Notes under the pieces: generated by a model
Told to the model about the DNA's origin: nothing
Databases searched by the model: none
Seen by the model: the letters and a program-made list of their open reading frames with translations, nothing else
In this document: piece after piece, positions 22,928 through 33,561 of the stretch
How the letters are laid out: each line of letters opens with the position of its first letter
How positions within the stretch are numbered: the stretch's first letter is position 1
Source of the DNA: Mycocentrospora acerina
Taxonomy: Eukaryota > Ascomycota > Dothideomycetes > Pleosporales
Length of the DNA stretch: 64,000 nt
Assembly (NCBI GenBank): GCA_022701365.1
Contig: JAKUHH010000058.1
Span: forward strand, 62,001 to 126,000
Reading direction: 5' to 3'
Made by a program: the position numbers and the translations under genes

Positions 22928-23749
22928 GTCTGGGCGAGGTCCTCGGTGGTCGTCGTCGTCGCCGTCGTCGTCGAGTTGCGCGATGGATTGGGAAAATCAA
23001 TGTTCAATGGTTAGTCAGCAGCATCAACACCTCACCCACATTCCTCTCTCACACACATGCACACACACACACTCACTCACTCACTTGCTACCATCAACTA
23101 CAACAAAAAGTGTGTTCACCGAGTGCTGATATCTCCAAGCAAATGATTTTACATTCGTCTCTTTAGCATAGCTTGCACACTCTCTTCCGCAAGATTCCGC
23201 AAGATACCGCAACCATCATCACTATATGCACTTACCAAACCCACGCGTCCCTACACATACAAGTCGCAACCTCGTGCGAAAACGTTCAAGAGCACAAACT
23301 TTTCATGTGTTACAATAATACCAAAACTTTTCCCTAAAAGGCAGATCCGCCGCCCCGTGTTTCAAAATGCTCGCTCATGCTGAAAAAGGCAGTCCAAACT
23401 CCATGCTTGCTCGCTGACACCATAGGCCCCAGAGATAGCCCAGAGAGGGCCAGATATGAATCCCGAATTATGCCCGTCTCAGGCGCCCCACATATGCCGC
23501 TATCATGCATAACCCATTCCCCATCCTAAAAGGCCCATCACTACCCCTCCAACAGCGAGGCGGAGAAGAGAAGCATTGCAAAGACACCGCTGCAGCGCTG
23601 CCTTGGACACCGATGGAAGTGGAAGGTCCAATGCCAGATAAGAGATATCAGAGCCTAGCCTGGTTGAGTTGCTCCGCCAGGCCAACCAAGCTGCTGCCAT
23701 TTCCATTGTAGTATTGGCAAGGTTCGCCCTGCGAAAACAATCCCAGTAG
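22928..23749. other. Intergenic region with microsatellites
   Basis: Holds the bL19m promoter and the 3' end of nmrA. There is a GTC trinucleotide run around 22945-22976 and a CA/CACT microsatellite around 23050-23084. No gene is supported. Confidence 0.55.
23050..23084. repeat. CA/CACT microsatellite
   Basis: Alternating CA followed by ACTC repeats over about 35 bp, upstream of the bL19m gene. A simple sequence repeat with no coding role. Confidence 0.7.
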
Positions 23750-24934
23750 TTAGCAGTTGATCTGTTCGAAGTCGATTTCGATTGTTCGGCGAGGCGTCTC
23801 TACCTCTTCCATCCACGTTAGACCATTTGCGGTCTCTTCAACCGGAAACACTTCCTGCGCGTACTCCTCCATGGACCGGTTGCCTTCCCACAATTCGAGC
23901 GCGACCTTGGGACATGCCGGCTCAATGTCTGGCCCAAAGTAGGGTGCGCCTTTCTCGCCCAGAGTATACTCGAGCGCGGATAGGTGCTCCCGGTACCCCG
24001 TTGGAGTGGGAACGTTGATCAGTATGGGGCCCCGCTTGTAGCGCACTGGTTTCCCGAGACCGCGACTAAAGGCTTTGCACACTTCCTTTGGCGTCATCAT
24101 GGCAAAAGCCAGCGGTACCCTGGTTCCTGTCAGTACGTAATTCAAAACACCACGTGCGCTTACACGTGTCTAAGCGAGGTCAAACGGGCATAGCAACAAC
24201 GAAAATTTCAACGCAGGAAATGGCGATGCCAGCCACCAGATCGACTAATTGTGGGGACCATTGGCGTGATGTGGAAAAGAACATGCAAAAGCAGAGTGCG
24301 CTTACCGCTTGCCGTTCCACTTTCGTGGGCCTTCCTTGAACAATTGATAAACAGCTGGCCCGACGTCGTGCTCCGAATCTAACCACGGTAGTGGCTGGTC
24401 GGGGTGAAAAGGTGCCTGCCACTCAAAGCTTCCATCATGTCTATGCTGCATGCGGAAAAGAGGAAAATCCAGGCCGGTGAAGTTGTTGTGATAGATGCCG
24501 CAGTAGACAAAAGTTGCCGGGAGGCCAATCTGTCGTATGTACTGCTCGACTGTGAATTTTGGCGACCACAGTGGTAGAGATCGCCAATTGTGGCCAAAAA
24601 CGGAGTGGTCTGGCATGCTCGAATAAATGTAGTGTTGTATTCCAGCTTTCTTTGCCGCATCGGCTAGTGATCGGCCAATCGCAACTTCGTCTCCCCAATG
24701 TGTGGTGTTTATGAATGCGCATTGTGCGCTCTTGAATAGATCGTCGAGAAATTTCCGATCTTCCAGACGCCCAATATAAACGGTAACATTTTCCAGCTCA
24801 GACAACTCTTGCGCAACCAGTCCATCCAGATCTTTCATTTGTGCGCGCACCTGCCACCCCAGCGCGGCAGCCACCCGAATGAAGCTCGCCGCCTGGCGGC
24901 CATTGCTATTGATGGTAACGACGGTCCTTTGCAT
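23750..24934 (-). CDS. nmrA: NmrA-type nitrogen metabolite repression regulator
   Basis: NmrA is a dehydrogenase-fold protein that binds NAD(P) and, in Aspergillus, restrains the GATA factor AreA when good nitrogen is present. Two exons, 24934-24306 and 24119-23750, join in frame to 332 residues. Family landmarks are in order: TINSNGRQAASFIRVAAALG at the N-terminal Rossmann motif, FINTTHWGDEVAIG, QHYIYSSMPDHS, SPKFTVEQYIRQ, WLDSEHDVGPAVY, KWNGKRVPLAF across the junction, GYREHLSALEY, and MEEYAQEVFPVEE near the end. The intron (186 bp) is long for this window; its AG (CCAG at 24120) was chosen because it alone restores the frame. The nearest upstream gene is L-asparaginase, also nitrogen-related. 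Confidence 0.92.
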
Positions 24935-26620
24935 TCGTATTTATGTTGGGTGGTTCTGCTGGTGGAAGAAGGGTAAGGAAAGTCAATGTTTTGCTTGTGC
25001 TTGGTAGAGCGTGGTATCCAGTAGGAGAGAGAGAGAAGGCACAATGGGGACGCCAATTGATATACGAGCGTAAACGAGACCTAGAGCCAGGTATTTGAAC
25101 ACGCACAAGACGGGAAGACCGCGACTCAGTGGGCAACGGGCGGGTGATGGATGACGAGCACGGTGGTGTGAGAATGTGCGTTGTGTAAGTGTGAAACTGT
25201 TTTGATCCAGCGGCGGGTACCTAGTCGGTGTAAAGATGCCGCAGTTCGGCGCGCAGACAACGTGCTTACAGCACACAAAGAGATTTGATATGGACCTTTT
25301 AATAGCGTCGTAAAGCAAACACGTGAGTAGCAATATGCAGGGCAAAAAGGGCTAAGCGGAAGTTGCAAGGAGTACCACGATATATCTTGGACCTTGCTGC
25401 ACGCAGACGTGGGCTAGGATAGGCTTAAGGATAGCGACCCCGAGTACCACTTTGATGGACAAGCTGGCGGAGAAGCAGGAGAAGCAGCTCTCTGCGGCCG
25501 TCTTTTGCGTGACATTCGGACCAATTTTGCACTCGTCATTGTGCTGCTGGGGGAGAAATTACCTAATAGTTGGGTTGTAGGGACGAATAGTATGCGTTTA
25601 GCATGCCAACATTTTGTTCCTCTGACCACCTGACTAGGGCCGGGGGCAGCGGCCTGGAGTACTACATGAGTGAGCATAACTATTTCGGATAGATTGCTCG
25701 ATCCGTTTCTGCACTGCTGGCTCCTGGCAGGCTAGTCTAGTCGAATGGCATCTGCCTTCTCGAAACAGCCGCAAAGCAACCTATCCAAGCCCGCGCAGCA
25801 CTATCTTCGGAGTGTAAGGATTGCTCGGTAGGCTAGGCCAGGCCAGGCCAGGGCGTAGACGAGGGTCCACACAAACTCTGCTCGTGATGCAATGCCACCG
25901 AGAGGGGGGGAAGGGCTTGCTTAGAGTAAGATGCGGGGGAGCGCACTAATTTCAGGGACAGGGCAAAGGATGTGCTGGGAGTCGCAAGGAAGCCGAGGGA
26001 GCAGAGCCGCTGTACACGCTATCAGACAGCTTGCAGAGTCAAGACGGCCGTCCGGCTTCGGGGCTTTAGACGACCCCGACGTAGATCAGCAACGTGCTCA
26101 TTGCGAGTGCTTGAAGTGGACGACGCCCAAGGGACAACAAGGTGTCATGAATCTTGGCACAGAGCATTCCCTGACTAACCGAAAAACTAGCTCCCGGGGC
26201 CTTTTGACGTATCTCGATCGTTTCCCTTATCCGCTTTTCACTTTTGGATGGTCACGTTGCATCCATGTTATACAACCGCTTCGGTATGCAGCCGGCTACC
26301 AACAAGTACATCCCCGCTACGTCAATGTCCAGCCTGGTACCTCGAGCCCGCCAGCGGTAGTGCCGCAGCGGCCGTCCAGCCACAGAGTTGCTGTCGCGTA
26401 ATCCCCATGATCAATCACCAGTGCGTTGAATATCAATCGGTCAGAATGCACACCAGCCTGATCGCGGCGCGTCACCGGACCCTGACATTGATGCGCCAGC
26501 CCATGGCGACATCTCGACACAACCACGCGTCAATCAAACTGACCCAACCGAAATTCCAGCTGCAGCCAGTAGAGCCACATTTACCCGTCGTCGCCTCAGA
26601 CCCGGATTTGCATGCCCCCT
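24935..26620. other. Intergenic region upstream of nmrA
   Basis: 1.7 kb between the nmrA start and the asparaginase stop. Frames at 25414-25677, 25931-26401 and 26248-26631 look spurious. There is a short GGCCA-type repetition near 25835-25855. It should contain the nmrA promoter. Confidence 0.5.
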
Positions 26621-28796
26621 TCACCCAATAACAAGACTCCATACCTCAGCACCGCCGTCGCCCTCTGACGCATGCAGCTTTGCCGCGCTCATCTCCTCCG
26701 CGTGAAGATGCGCACCGGCATCGATCAAGGTCTGAACATGATCTTTCAGTCCAGCGGCGGCTGCCAAAAAAAGCGGAGTGTTACCCGATCGATTCCGAAG
26801 GTGGACAGACGCGCCCTGTGCAAGGAAGTCGCGCAGGATTTCAACGTTCGGGCTTGTTGCTGCAAGGTGCTGTCGTACCAGGTCAGCAGTGAACGCAATC
26901 TCGCATCATTATACGGAAAAAAGTCGTTCCAGAACCCGATGCAGCAGCTAGTCCAAAAGATAAGCTGCATCGTCGTATTACCGCTAGGCTGGGACCAAGG
27001 CTGCGAGCTGTATGGCTCTACGATTTCTGTGCCGACGGCATGTCATTCTTTTATCAGAGATAAAGACATATATGCGTTTGCATGTCGGGTCGCCTGCCGT
27101 GCTGGCCGATACCGGTTCGTTGATGCAACAATGTCACCTGTACTAACATAACGCCTGTGGCTGGAAGGTAGAACGAGTTGTAGAGATAGGTATAGAGACA
27201 ATGACTGGATAGTCAAATACGAGAAATGGAAGATCGCTTACCACTGGATTGTTCATGTTGTAGTCTGCATCGTTCAGAAGCCATCTACGCTCTCCCCGGA
27301 TTATGTCCCTTGTCTCCTGTAGGTCGCCTTTCTGGATAGCATATCCAAGTGCAGTCAGACTAGAGAGCTCTGGGGTCAGAACGCCGCTCTTCTCGGGATG
27401 TTCAAAATGTGTTCGTGTAGTCTCGGTAAGCTCGCCACGTATAGAAGCCATCATACGCTTTGCGACCAGCTCAGGCGTGGCATCCGGGAGGGCAAGCAAG
27501 TAAGCAAGCTTGGTGAGCGCTCCTTCGGATGTCAAATCCTGTCCGAAAACGACTCCGGCTCGGCCCAAAAAGGTTCCCGGGGCATACAGTGCACTCACGC
27601 TGCCGCTCAGGCATTGTGTCACATTGACAATCACAATCCCTCTCTTTACTGCATCCGCTAAGATGCGGGTCATTGCGCTATCGGGTCCGCCTGGCGTGTT
27701 CCCGGCTCCAAATGTTTCCAATACGAGTCCCTTGAGGCCTTCTAGCCGCAAAACAGAATCCACCAATACGGGCGTGATTCCAGGGAAAATGCGGAGACAG
27801 ACGACATGCGCTGTATCTAATCCAGTTTGTACACTAAAAGGACTCAGGTCAGTTGATCGATGGACCCTGTGCCACAAAACGTTGGTCCTCGTGGAGGAAA
27901 TCGTTGCTAATGGTGGAAGGTTGGGGCTCCCGAATGCATCAAAGTCTTCAGCTGAGACCTTGGTGGAGCGATTCCCACGGAATAGTTTGAAGTTGAAGAA
28001 CAGACAAACTTCTGGTATCATGAAATGGCCAGCGATGATTAGAGAGTTGAGCAGGTTATCCTGCGCATCCGTCTGTAGCTCCATCATCGGTGCTTGAGAT
28101 CCAGTGAGAATGACTGGTTTCCCTAGATTGTGAAACATGAAACTCAACGCGGAGGCAGTGTAGGCCAGAGAATCTGTGCCATGAAGAATGACAAATCCAT
28201 CGAAAAGCTGATAATTCCTTTGAACTGTCTTTGCGATTTGGTCCCAGCCAGCCGAGTCAATAGAGCTGCTGTCAAGCAGCTTTTCAAACTCGAGAACGCA
28301 ATACCTGACACGGCGATCATATGTACTGGCCGGTGTTCTCAGGCTCTGAACTGCTTTTCTCGCGCCTGTATCCTCGGTTACAATTTCCAATGGTTCCGGA
28401 TAAGATCCATCGTTGAAAACCGGTCGTGGTGCAAGTCCTGCTTTTAGAAATCCCCTTGCAGGAACGAGACCATCTGCTGATTTACGCATACATATTGTGC
28501 CACCTGTATCAATGTCAGTTCAGTGGTTTGCAATGCATACTGGCTGCGATATTGGATTCTGTGACCGTTGAGTTGACCTGAGAGGCGGCTTTAATGGTAT
28601 TTTGGAGGGGGTTCGATAAGAGTTGCAAAGTATGTTGAATACTTCATACACTGTATGCACATTGTCGTTGTTCTTGAGCAGCCTTCGATGTCCCTCTTGA
28701 TCTACAGTGTATGTGGAAAAGTAAAAAAGCTGTACCTGTGATGATGATCAAAACTCGTGACTCCGGAAGCTGTAGTTCTGCAAATTGGTCGTCCAT
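26621..28796 (-). CDS. L-asparaginase with C-terminal ankyrin repeats
   Basis: Hydrolyses L-asparagine to aspartate and ammonia. Three exons, 28796-28736, 28503-27242 and 26869-26621, join in frame to 523 residues. Catalytic motifs are TGGTIC (Thr about 23), formed across intron 1, and HGTDS (Thr/Asp about 130-131). TGSQAPM and the conserved RSTKVSAEDFDAFGSPN follow. After about residue 410 the sequence becomes ankyrin-like: LTALGYAIQKGDLQ, then on the last exon HLAATSPNVEILRDFL, GASVHLRNRSGNTPLFLAA and LIDAGAHLHAEE. This asparaginase-plus-ankyrin layout is common in filamentous fungi. There is no signal peptide, so it is probably cytosolic. Introns of 232 and 372 bp are unusually long here. 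If the second is retained, translation stops at 27143 after 32 extra residues, without the ankyrin tail. Confidence 0.88.
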
Positions 28797-29307
28797 TTTG
28801 CCCAGAGACCCGCTCGATGCGATAAAGCTTCACTCAAAAAGGTAGAAGTTTGGAAAGTTAGAAGAATTCACTGATTGCAAGGCGTCGCTGTTTTCTCGAA
28901 TATCAGAGCGATATCGTCAACAATGAAGAAGAAACGACCCTTGTTTTCGTCAGCCAGCAGGAACTTGGTCGCGCGCCTTCCAGATCGGGCCGCTGGCCAC
29001 TAGGATCCACCTTCGAGGTTGTTGTTACCCCTTCAAAACTACTTGCTATTACCCCTCCAAAACTGAAAATTTTCTCTATCGTGGGTTCGTGGTGCAGGAT
29101 CCGTAGTTACGCAGCGCATGGGTAAGAGAAAAAAATTTACCCTTGTGTGGCAATCATCGGCTTTGATGACGCAGGTTAAGGGATTACATTATGGAAATTC
29201 AATGGTGTGGAAGTGGTCACGATGGTGAAATAAGCGATTTTAGCATGTTTCCAACATGAGAAAACTTTATCGACTTTTTTGAAGAGTCGGAAAAAACATG
29301 TGCTTGT
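28797..29307. other. Asparaginase promoter region
   Basis: Contains CGATAA at 28820-28825, which fits the HGATAR site of GATA-type nitrogen regulators, 24 bp from the asparaginase start. Two near-identical 15-bp segments (TACCCCTTCAAAACT at 29026 and TACCCCTCCAAAACT at 29050) lie 24 bp apart. No gene is supported. Confidence 0.4.
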
Positions 29308-30471
29308 TCACGCTGCCTTCGCTGCCTCCCTAGCTGCATTTGCGCGCGCCTTTTCCAGGCCTTTCGCAACTGCCCAATTTTCCTTCACCCAGTGTATAAT
29401 ATCATCCCTATTCTCAGGTGTCACAGCTGTTGCCCATGCAATATTTTCATCAAGCACAGGCTCGGAAGTGATGTGCGGCTTCCCGTTCTCAAACATCACC
29501 CAGCGCCTCAAACCTTGTAGAGTAACACGGGTAGAGGTGCTCCCTTGAGCTGGCAATATAGCTCGAATTTCTTTCCACAAATTCTCTTCAACTTCTTTAA
29601 ATCTATGTTCTTCCATCAATGCGACATATTCGATGCGCTTGTCGAAGATGGTAAGAGCCTCGTCGAGAACCTCCTGGCGGGTCCATCGGTTTTCAGCACC
29701 TCCTTCTGCGTGCGCCGGCATGTACTCCTCTACAAAGCGACGATACATGGGCCTTTTGTTCTGTCGAGAGCGGTCATTCGCTTTCTCGACACGACTGTCA
29801 AACATTCTCCACGAAAATAATCTTCCCTTTGAAACCCAGTCGAACAGGTCGGTCTCGTTGTTGAAGCCTGCCCAGTACTTAACCTTATCAAAGCCATAGA
29901 AGTCCATAGCTTGATTAGGGTTGCGCGTGAGAAAGATGAGTGCCTTCTTTTTGTCATATGGTTCAATCTCTGCAACTCGGACATGTAGACCCTTGTCGTT
30001 GCAAACGAATCCCAGACCCCGATGAGTGACTCCAATGATTTGAAGAAGATCCGAATCGCCTTTCATGAACCTTGTCCATTCAAAGAGCTCGACGGCGTCT
30101 GGCGTGCCGTTCCCAGGAGACAGCTCGACATCGACCTGCACATAAGCGTCTGCCAAGCCGGGGTGTGGAATGGCGTAGGAGTAGGAGCCGCCTCGAGGAA
30201 GTGACAATTCAGCACCGAGGGCCTCTTTAATAACTACCCATATATCATACCCTGGTATTGCTGTGGGACGTATGCCTTCCACAAGTATATCGACGTCACC
30301 ATGGTCGGTCTTGCCAGGTGCTTCGCGAGGAATGAGAACTCGATAGAAAAGTGCCTCAAGCTTCAACTGACACTCTGTTGCAATTTCGTTGTAGAGCTTC
30401 GTGGGCATGCGCGGTACTTGGACTGGCTTTCCAGAACTGGACGAGAAATTCGCAAAAGCCGAACCCCCCAT
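29308..30471 (-). CDS. Putative nucleotidyltransferase-fold protein
   Basis: A single-exon frame of 387 residues from the ATG at 30471. Residues about 50-70 read GKTDHGDVDILVEG, matching the Asp-x-Asp metal site of Pol-beta-like nucleotidyltransferases. A third acidic strand follows in AYVQVDVELSPG at about residue 110, as expected in that fold. A helical C-terminal region (about 220-387) has no motif I recognise and ends in an Ala/Lys-rich helix. No signal peptide or membrane segment is present. The assignment rests on the spacing of the acidic residues, and the usual Gly-Ser preceding helix is replaced by a Pro/Gly stretch. The substrate could be an RNA end, a protein or a small molecule; none is indicated. 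It is flanked upstream by AT-rich DNA. Confidence 0.6.
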   Translation of the reverse strand: MGGSAFANFSSSSGKPVQVPRMPTKLYNEIATECQLKLEALFYRVLIPREAPGKTDHGDVDILVEGIRPTAIPGYDIWVVIKEALGAELSLPRGGSYSYAIPHPGLADAYVQVDVELSPGNGTPDAVELFEWTRFMKGDSDLLQIIGVTHRGLGFVCNDKGLHVRVAEIEPYDKKKALIFLTRNPNQAMDFYGFDKVKYWAGFNNETDLFDWVSKGRLFSWRMFDSRVEKANDRSRQNKRPMYRRFVEEYMPAHAEGGAENRWTRQEVLDEALTIFDKRIEYVALMEEHRFKEVEENLWKEIRAILPAQGSTSTRVTLQGLRRWVMFENGKPHITSEPVLDENIAWATAVTPENRDDIIHWVKENWAVAKGLEKARANAAREAAKAA

Positions 30472-32089
30472 AGCGAACCAACAACACTACGATAGATTGA
30501 GAGCTACCATAAACGAAGAGAACACTGTTAAAATCTGAGATCTCTTGCAGAAGTGAAGGCAAAGAGTAGGGAAGAAAGCATTGTGGTTAGAAGCAACTAG
30601 CGATCTATGTCAGCCGCACGGACCAATAATTAGTGAAGTAAACAATGACACACACTGAAACCTTCATGTCGATGACTGGGCTACCAAAAGATTGCTGCAT
30701 GTGATAACTCAAATTGTCTACTTCTCGTTAAACATACAGGTATAATTGTGCCTTTCCTTCTAGATGCGTCTGAACTCGATGATATCCTTTCAACATGAGT
30801 AACCAAAGCATTATACGCCCAAGCAGATTAAGAGCCTTAATATCGGTTTGTTTATATGCCATGCACTATAATTCCAACTTTTTAAAATAACTCTTTCTTA
30901 TCTAATTTGTGTCTTTAAATCCCTATACGCGCCAAATCACACAACTACTGAGAGACAACATATCTAGGATCAGCTACAAGGCGAATTTGATGAAAAAAAT
31001 AGTCTAAACTTTGTCAGGATCATGTACTCGAGAAGATTGGTGTTGTGTAGTAACATGTTTTACTAGTATCTGGGTGGAACACAATACCATTCGCGCCTGG
31101 ATGAACGTCAATTGTCAACACCAAGTGCTAATCAAAAACTATCGTGGCTTGATGCAAGTTTAGGCACCAAAATTAGGGATACTATCCATAGCTTTTTGAC
31201 CAGGTTGTTGACTTGTAGTTCTAGTGTGTAAGTAGATAATGGCAGCCTAGGTCATTTCATGCAAAAGTATTCGCTTAGTTTACAGACACAACCATAGGCC
31301 CGGCTTCCATATCCGATTCTCCCTCTAGAATGTTGTCATTTAACACGACGTATACTTGGTTCAATGACTATGCACTTTTAAAGCCACAGGTTTTGCCGGC
31401 CTCCAAATTATTAAGCATGACAGCGTTCAATGACGATGCTAGAGCTTCTAACTTCTTGCAGTCTGAACCTCGGTGAAGTACTTTAAGAAATCGATCCTTC
31501 TTAAAATTACATTTTTTCTACTCAAAAGTTAGAGCATATATGTGACTCAAACAGCAACCAAATTGATCCATAACTTCGGATACTCCCGTCCTCGCTATTC
31601 GCCGTCAAGATTCACATAATATGGTCATCTTAATATTTTTGTCATCACAGCAGAATTTCTAACCATACACGCAGTAAACATCATCACAGTGATCGTATAC
31701 GATGATATGCTCAGGTTTGTACGGCATATACGTAGTGGCAGACTATGCACCACACCCCTGCTGATTGTGCAAGTCAAATTGTACTCTTTTGTGCTGCGGA
31801 GGGGGCTGGTCCTGTATGTGAGTTGCAAAATAGGCGGCTGAGAGTGGTATCGGTTTGAGAAGTAAAGCGAATAGTTGATGAAAACGTGGTTGAGAGTATT
31901 TTCAAACATGTGCTCGCCTTTCCAAACGATAGGTGAAATCGAAGAGATTTTGTATGCAGCACCGCCATAATCAAATTAGAAGAACATTAGAAATAACGCT
32001 AGGATAGGAACAAAAATTCGTAGGTTGCTGTAAAGGCGGTGGTGGAAGAAAGATTAACAGGTGTCGTGACCAAAGAAAATCAACGCCCT
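30472..32089. other. AT-rich gene-free region
   Basis: 1.6 kb of AT-rich DNA between the nucleotidyltransferase-like gene and the Zn2Cys6 gene. Overlapping short frames on the minus strand at 31625-31974 show nothing recognisable. It resembles the decayed DNA at the left end of the window. Confidence 0.55.
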
Positions 32090-33238
32090 TCAAGGTACTT
32101 GAACTGGTAAGCCCAAGTTTTCATGCCAGAAAGGACCAATACTACTCAATACAAGATTGAGTAGAGACGATCCGGATTCTCCAAACACCCAGAAGTGCCG
32201 ATAACGATGCAAAGAAACTGCATAGAATGCTAGGACTGCGAAAGCCTCCGGCCGACGCTGGTGTAGAATTGTGAGATAACTTTGAGGAATGATGAGCGGC
32301 CATGCCATAGTCGCATGTATTCCTAGGTCAACTCTGGATGGATCTCTCTTGCCCATATCAAACACCCATTGCATAGATTTCAACGCACTTTGGTATGCGC
32401 TGATGGAGTCAGATCCCGCGTCGTACAAGTCGAGAAATTTGCTGAGCGTAGATGTTTCGGTCCCTGGTACCTGTTTTTCGACCTCTTGACTATATTCTGA
32501 GATAGAAAGAAGTGGTTTGAGATCTGATTGGATGATGGATGTCCAAGAGAAGTCGGAGATGACGGTACGAACTCCACGATGTAAATGAACGTAGTTGATG
32601 AAAGCTTCAACAAAGCCGGCAAGATTTTCCTGATGACTAACGAGAGTATCCTTGAGAATGTGCATGCCAATAAGAGAAGTAAAGAGGAACATGGTGATGC
32701 TATTGGCCTCGGAAGTCTCCTCTGTAGCTTGGTTGACGTGCTCTAATGCACGAGTCTGTAGCTCAGTGGCTTGGTGGCGATACAGTGCTTCCTTCGAAGG
32801 GTCCCTTGTGGAAAGATGAAGCGCAGCCAGAGCAAGCACCTGGTCGAGTAGGTACGGTGAAGTGACAGCGCTATCTATGGCAATCTTGATAATCGGCTGT
32901 GCGGATCCGTTGAGTGCCATGTATTCTTGCATGTGGTTTTCAGCATGGTGCAAGCAAGTCATATGGATTATGGTAAAATGAGTATTGGCTCCAGGAGTTT
33001 GAGAATCCAAGTCGTTGGGTTTGGCATAGTAAGCGATTGCAGGTGGAGTAGCGGTAGTGCGGGGCGACTGTAGAAAAGAGCATTGTCGGTCCGTCGACAT
33101 ACAATTGGCACACTGTGGGCGGCTTTCATCGCATTTAATGTGCCTCGTCTTGCATTCGCTGCACCCATTTCTTGACTTGCAGTGAGTACGACGGTGCCGA
33201 AGATTACGCCCCTGCTGGCGCAAGTCTTGTCGAGCCAT
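32090..33238 (-). CDS. Zn2Cys6 transcription factor
   Basis: A zinc-cluster regulator of 382 residues on one exon. The N-terminal cluster is complete: CSEC, KTRHIK, C, DESRPQ, CANC, MSTDRQ, C (about residues 27-54), preceded by a basic stretch (RQQGRNLRHRRTHCKSRNG). The C-terminal part is helical, with LDQVLALAALHLS and later IPQSYLTILHQRRPEAFAVLAFYAVSLH, typical of Upc2-like and other fungal-specific factors. I chose the ATG at 33238 because the 26 residues that an upstream ATG (33316) would add are hydrophobic and unlike a DNA-binding head. It is transcribed divergently from an RTA1-type membrane protein 323 bp away, and fungal regulators often control such a partner. Confidence 0.88.
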   Translation of the reverse strand: MARQDLRQQGRNLRHRRTHCKSRNGCSECKTRHIKCDESRPQCANCMSTDRQCSFLQSPRTTATPPAIAYYAKPNDLDSQTPGANTHFTIIHMTCLHHAENHMQEYMALNGSAQPIIKIAIDSAVTSPYLLDQVLALAALHLSTRDPSKEALYRHQATELQTRALEHVNQATEETSEANSITMFLFTSLIGMHILKDTLVSHQENLAGFVEAFINYVHLHRGVRTVISDFSWTSIIQSDLKPLLSISEYSQEVEKQVPGTETSTLSKFLDLYDAGSDSISAYQSALKSMQWVFDMGKRDPSRVDLGIHATMAWPLIIPQSYLTILHQRRPEAFAVLAFYAVSLHRYRHFWVFGESGSSLLNLVLSSIGPFWHENLGLPVQVP

Positions 33239-33561
33239 TTGATGAAAAATAAGGACAAATCTGGAAATAGCTAGTATGAAATAGATGATAGAGTGAATAC
33301 GCCGTATTTTGAACAAGAGAAGTTACAGGCCAGTCAGGCCAGTCAGCGAAGCTGCTCCTATGAACTACTTAAGGGTTTGGGGCTTGTGCCAAGCCTATAC
33401 GCGTATAGCGTGCGGCGTGTCGTATTTCGTGTACGGTATCAGCTAGCAGCATTTGCTATAGTTGGACAAGCCGCAATCTTGACGGACCTATATGAACTCA
33501 CAATTCACCCCTATGTACGTTTTATAATTGCTCTCCTTGTCTTGAATTTCAACACGGAAAA
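33239..33561. promoter_or_regulatory. Divergent promoter of Zn2Cys6 and RTA1-like genes
   Basis: A 323-bp shared upstream region. It carries a 9-bp direct repeat (AGGCCAGTC twice, 33327-33344) and a perfect 14-bp palindrome at 33395-33408. CGCCGTATTTTG-like and GTGCGGCGTG sequences offer CGG/CCG half-sites of the kind used by zinc-cluster proteins. Confidence 0.5.
33395..33408. promoter_or_regulatory. 14-bp perfect palindrome, candidate operator
   Basis: CTATACGCGTATAG is self-complementary across all 14 bases. It sits nearly midway between the two divergent start codons. It is a candidate binding site for the dimeric regulator encoded next to it; the link is inferred. Confidence 0.45.

Noticed and set aside
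25414..26631. Frames between nmrA and asparaginase
   Set aside because: No motif, no splice logic; the right-hand part overlaps the asparaginase stop on the opposite strand.
31625..31974. Overlapping minus-strand frames in the AT-rich gap
   Set aside because: Looked like a possible gene remnant, but no recognisable domain and no consistent frame.
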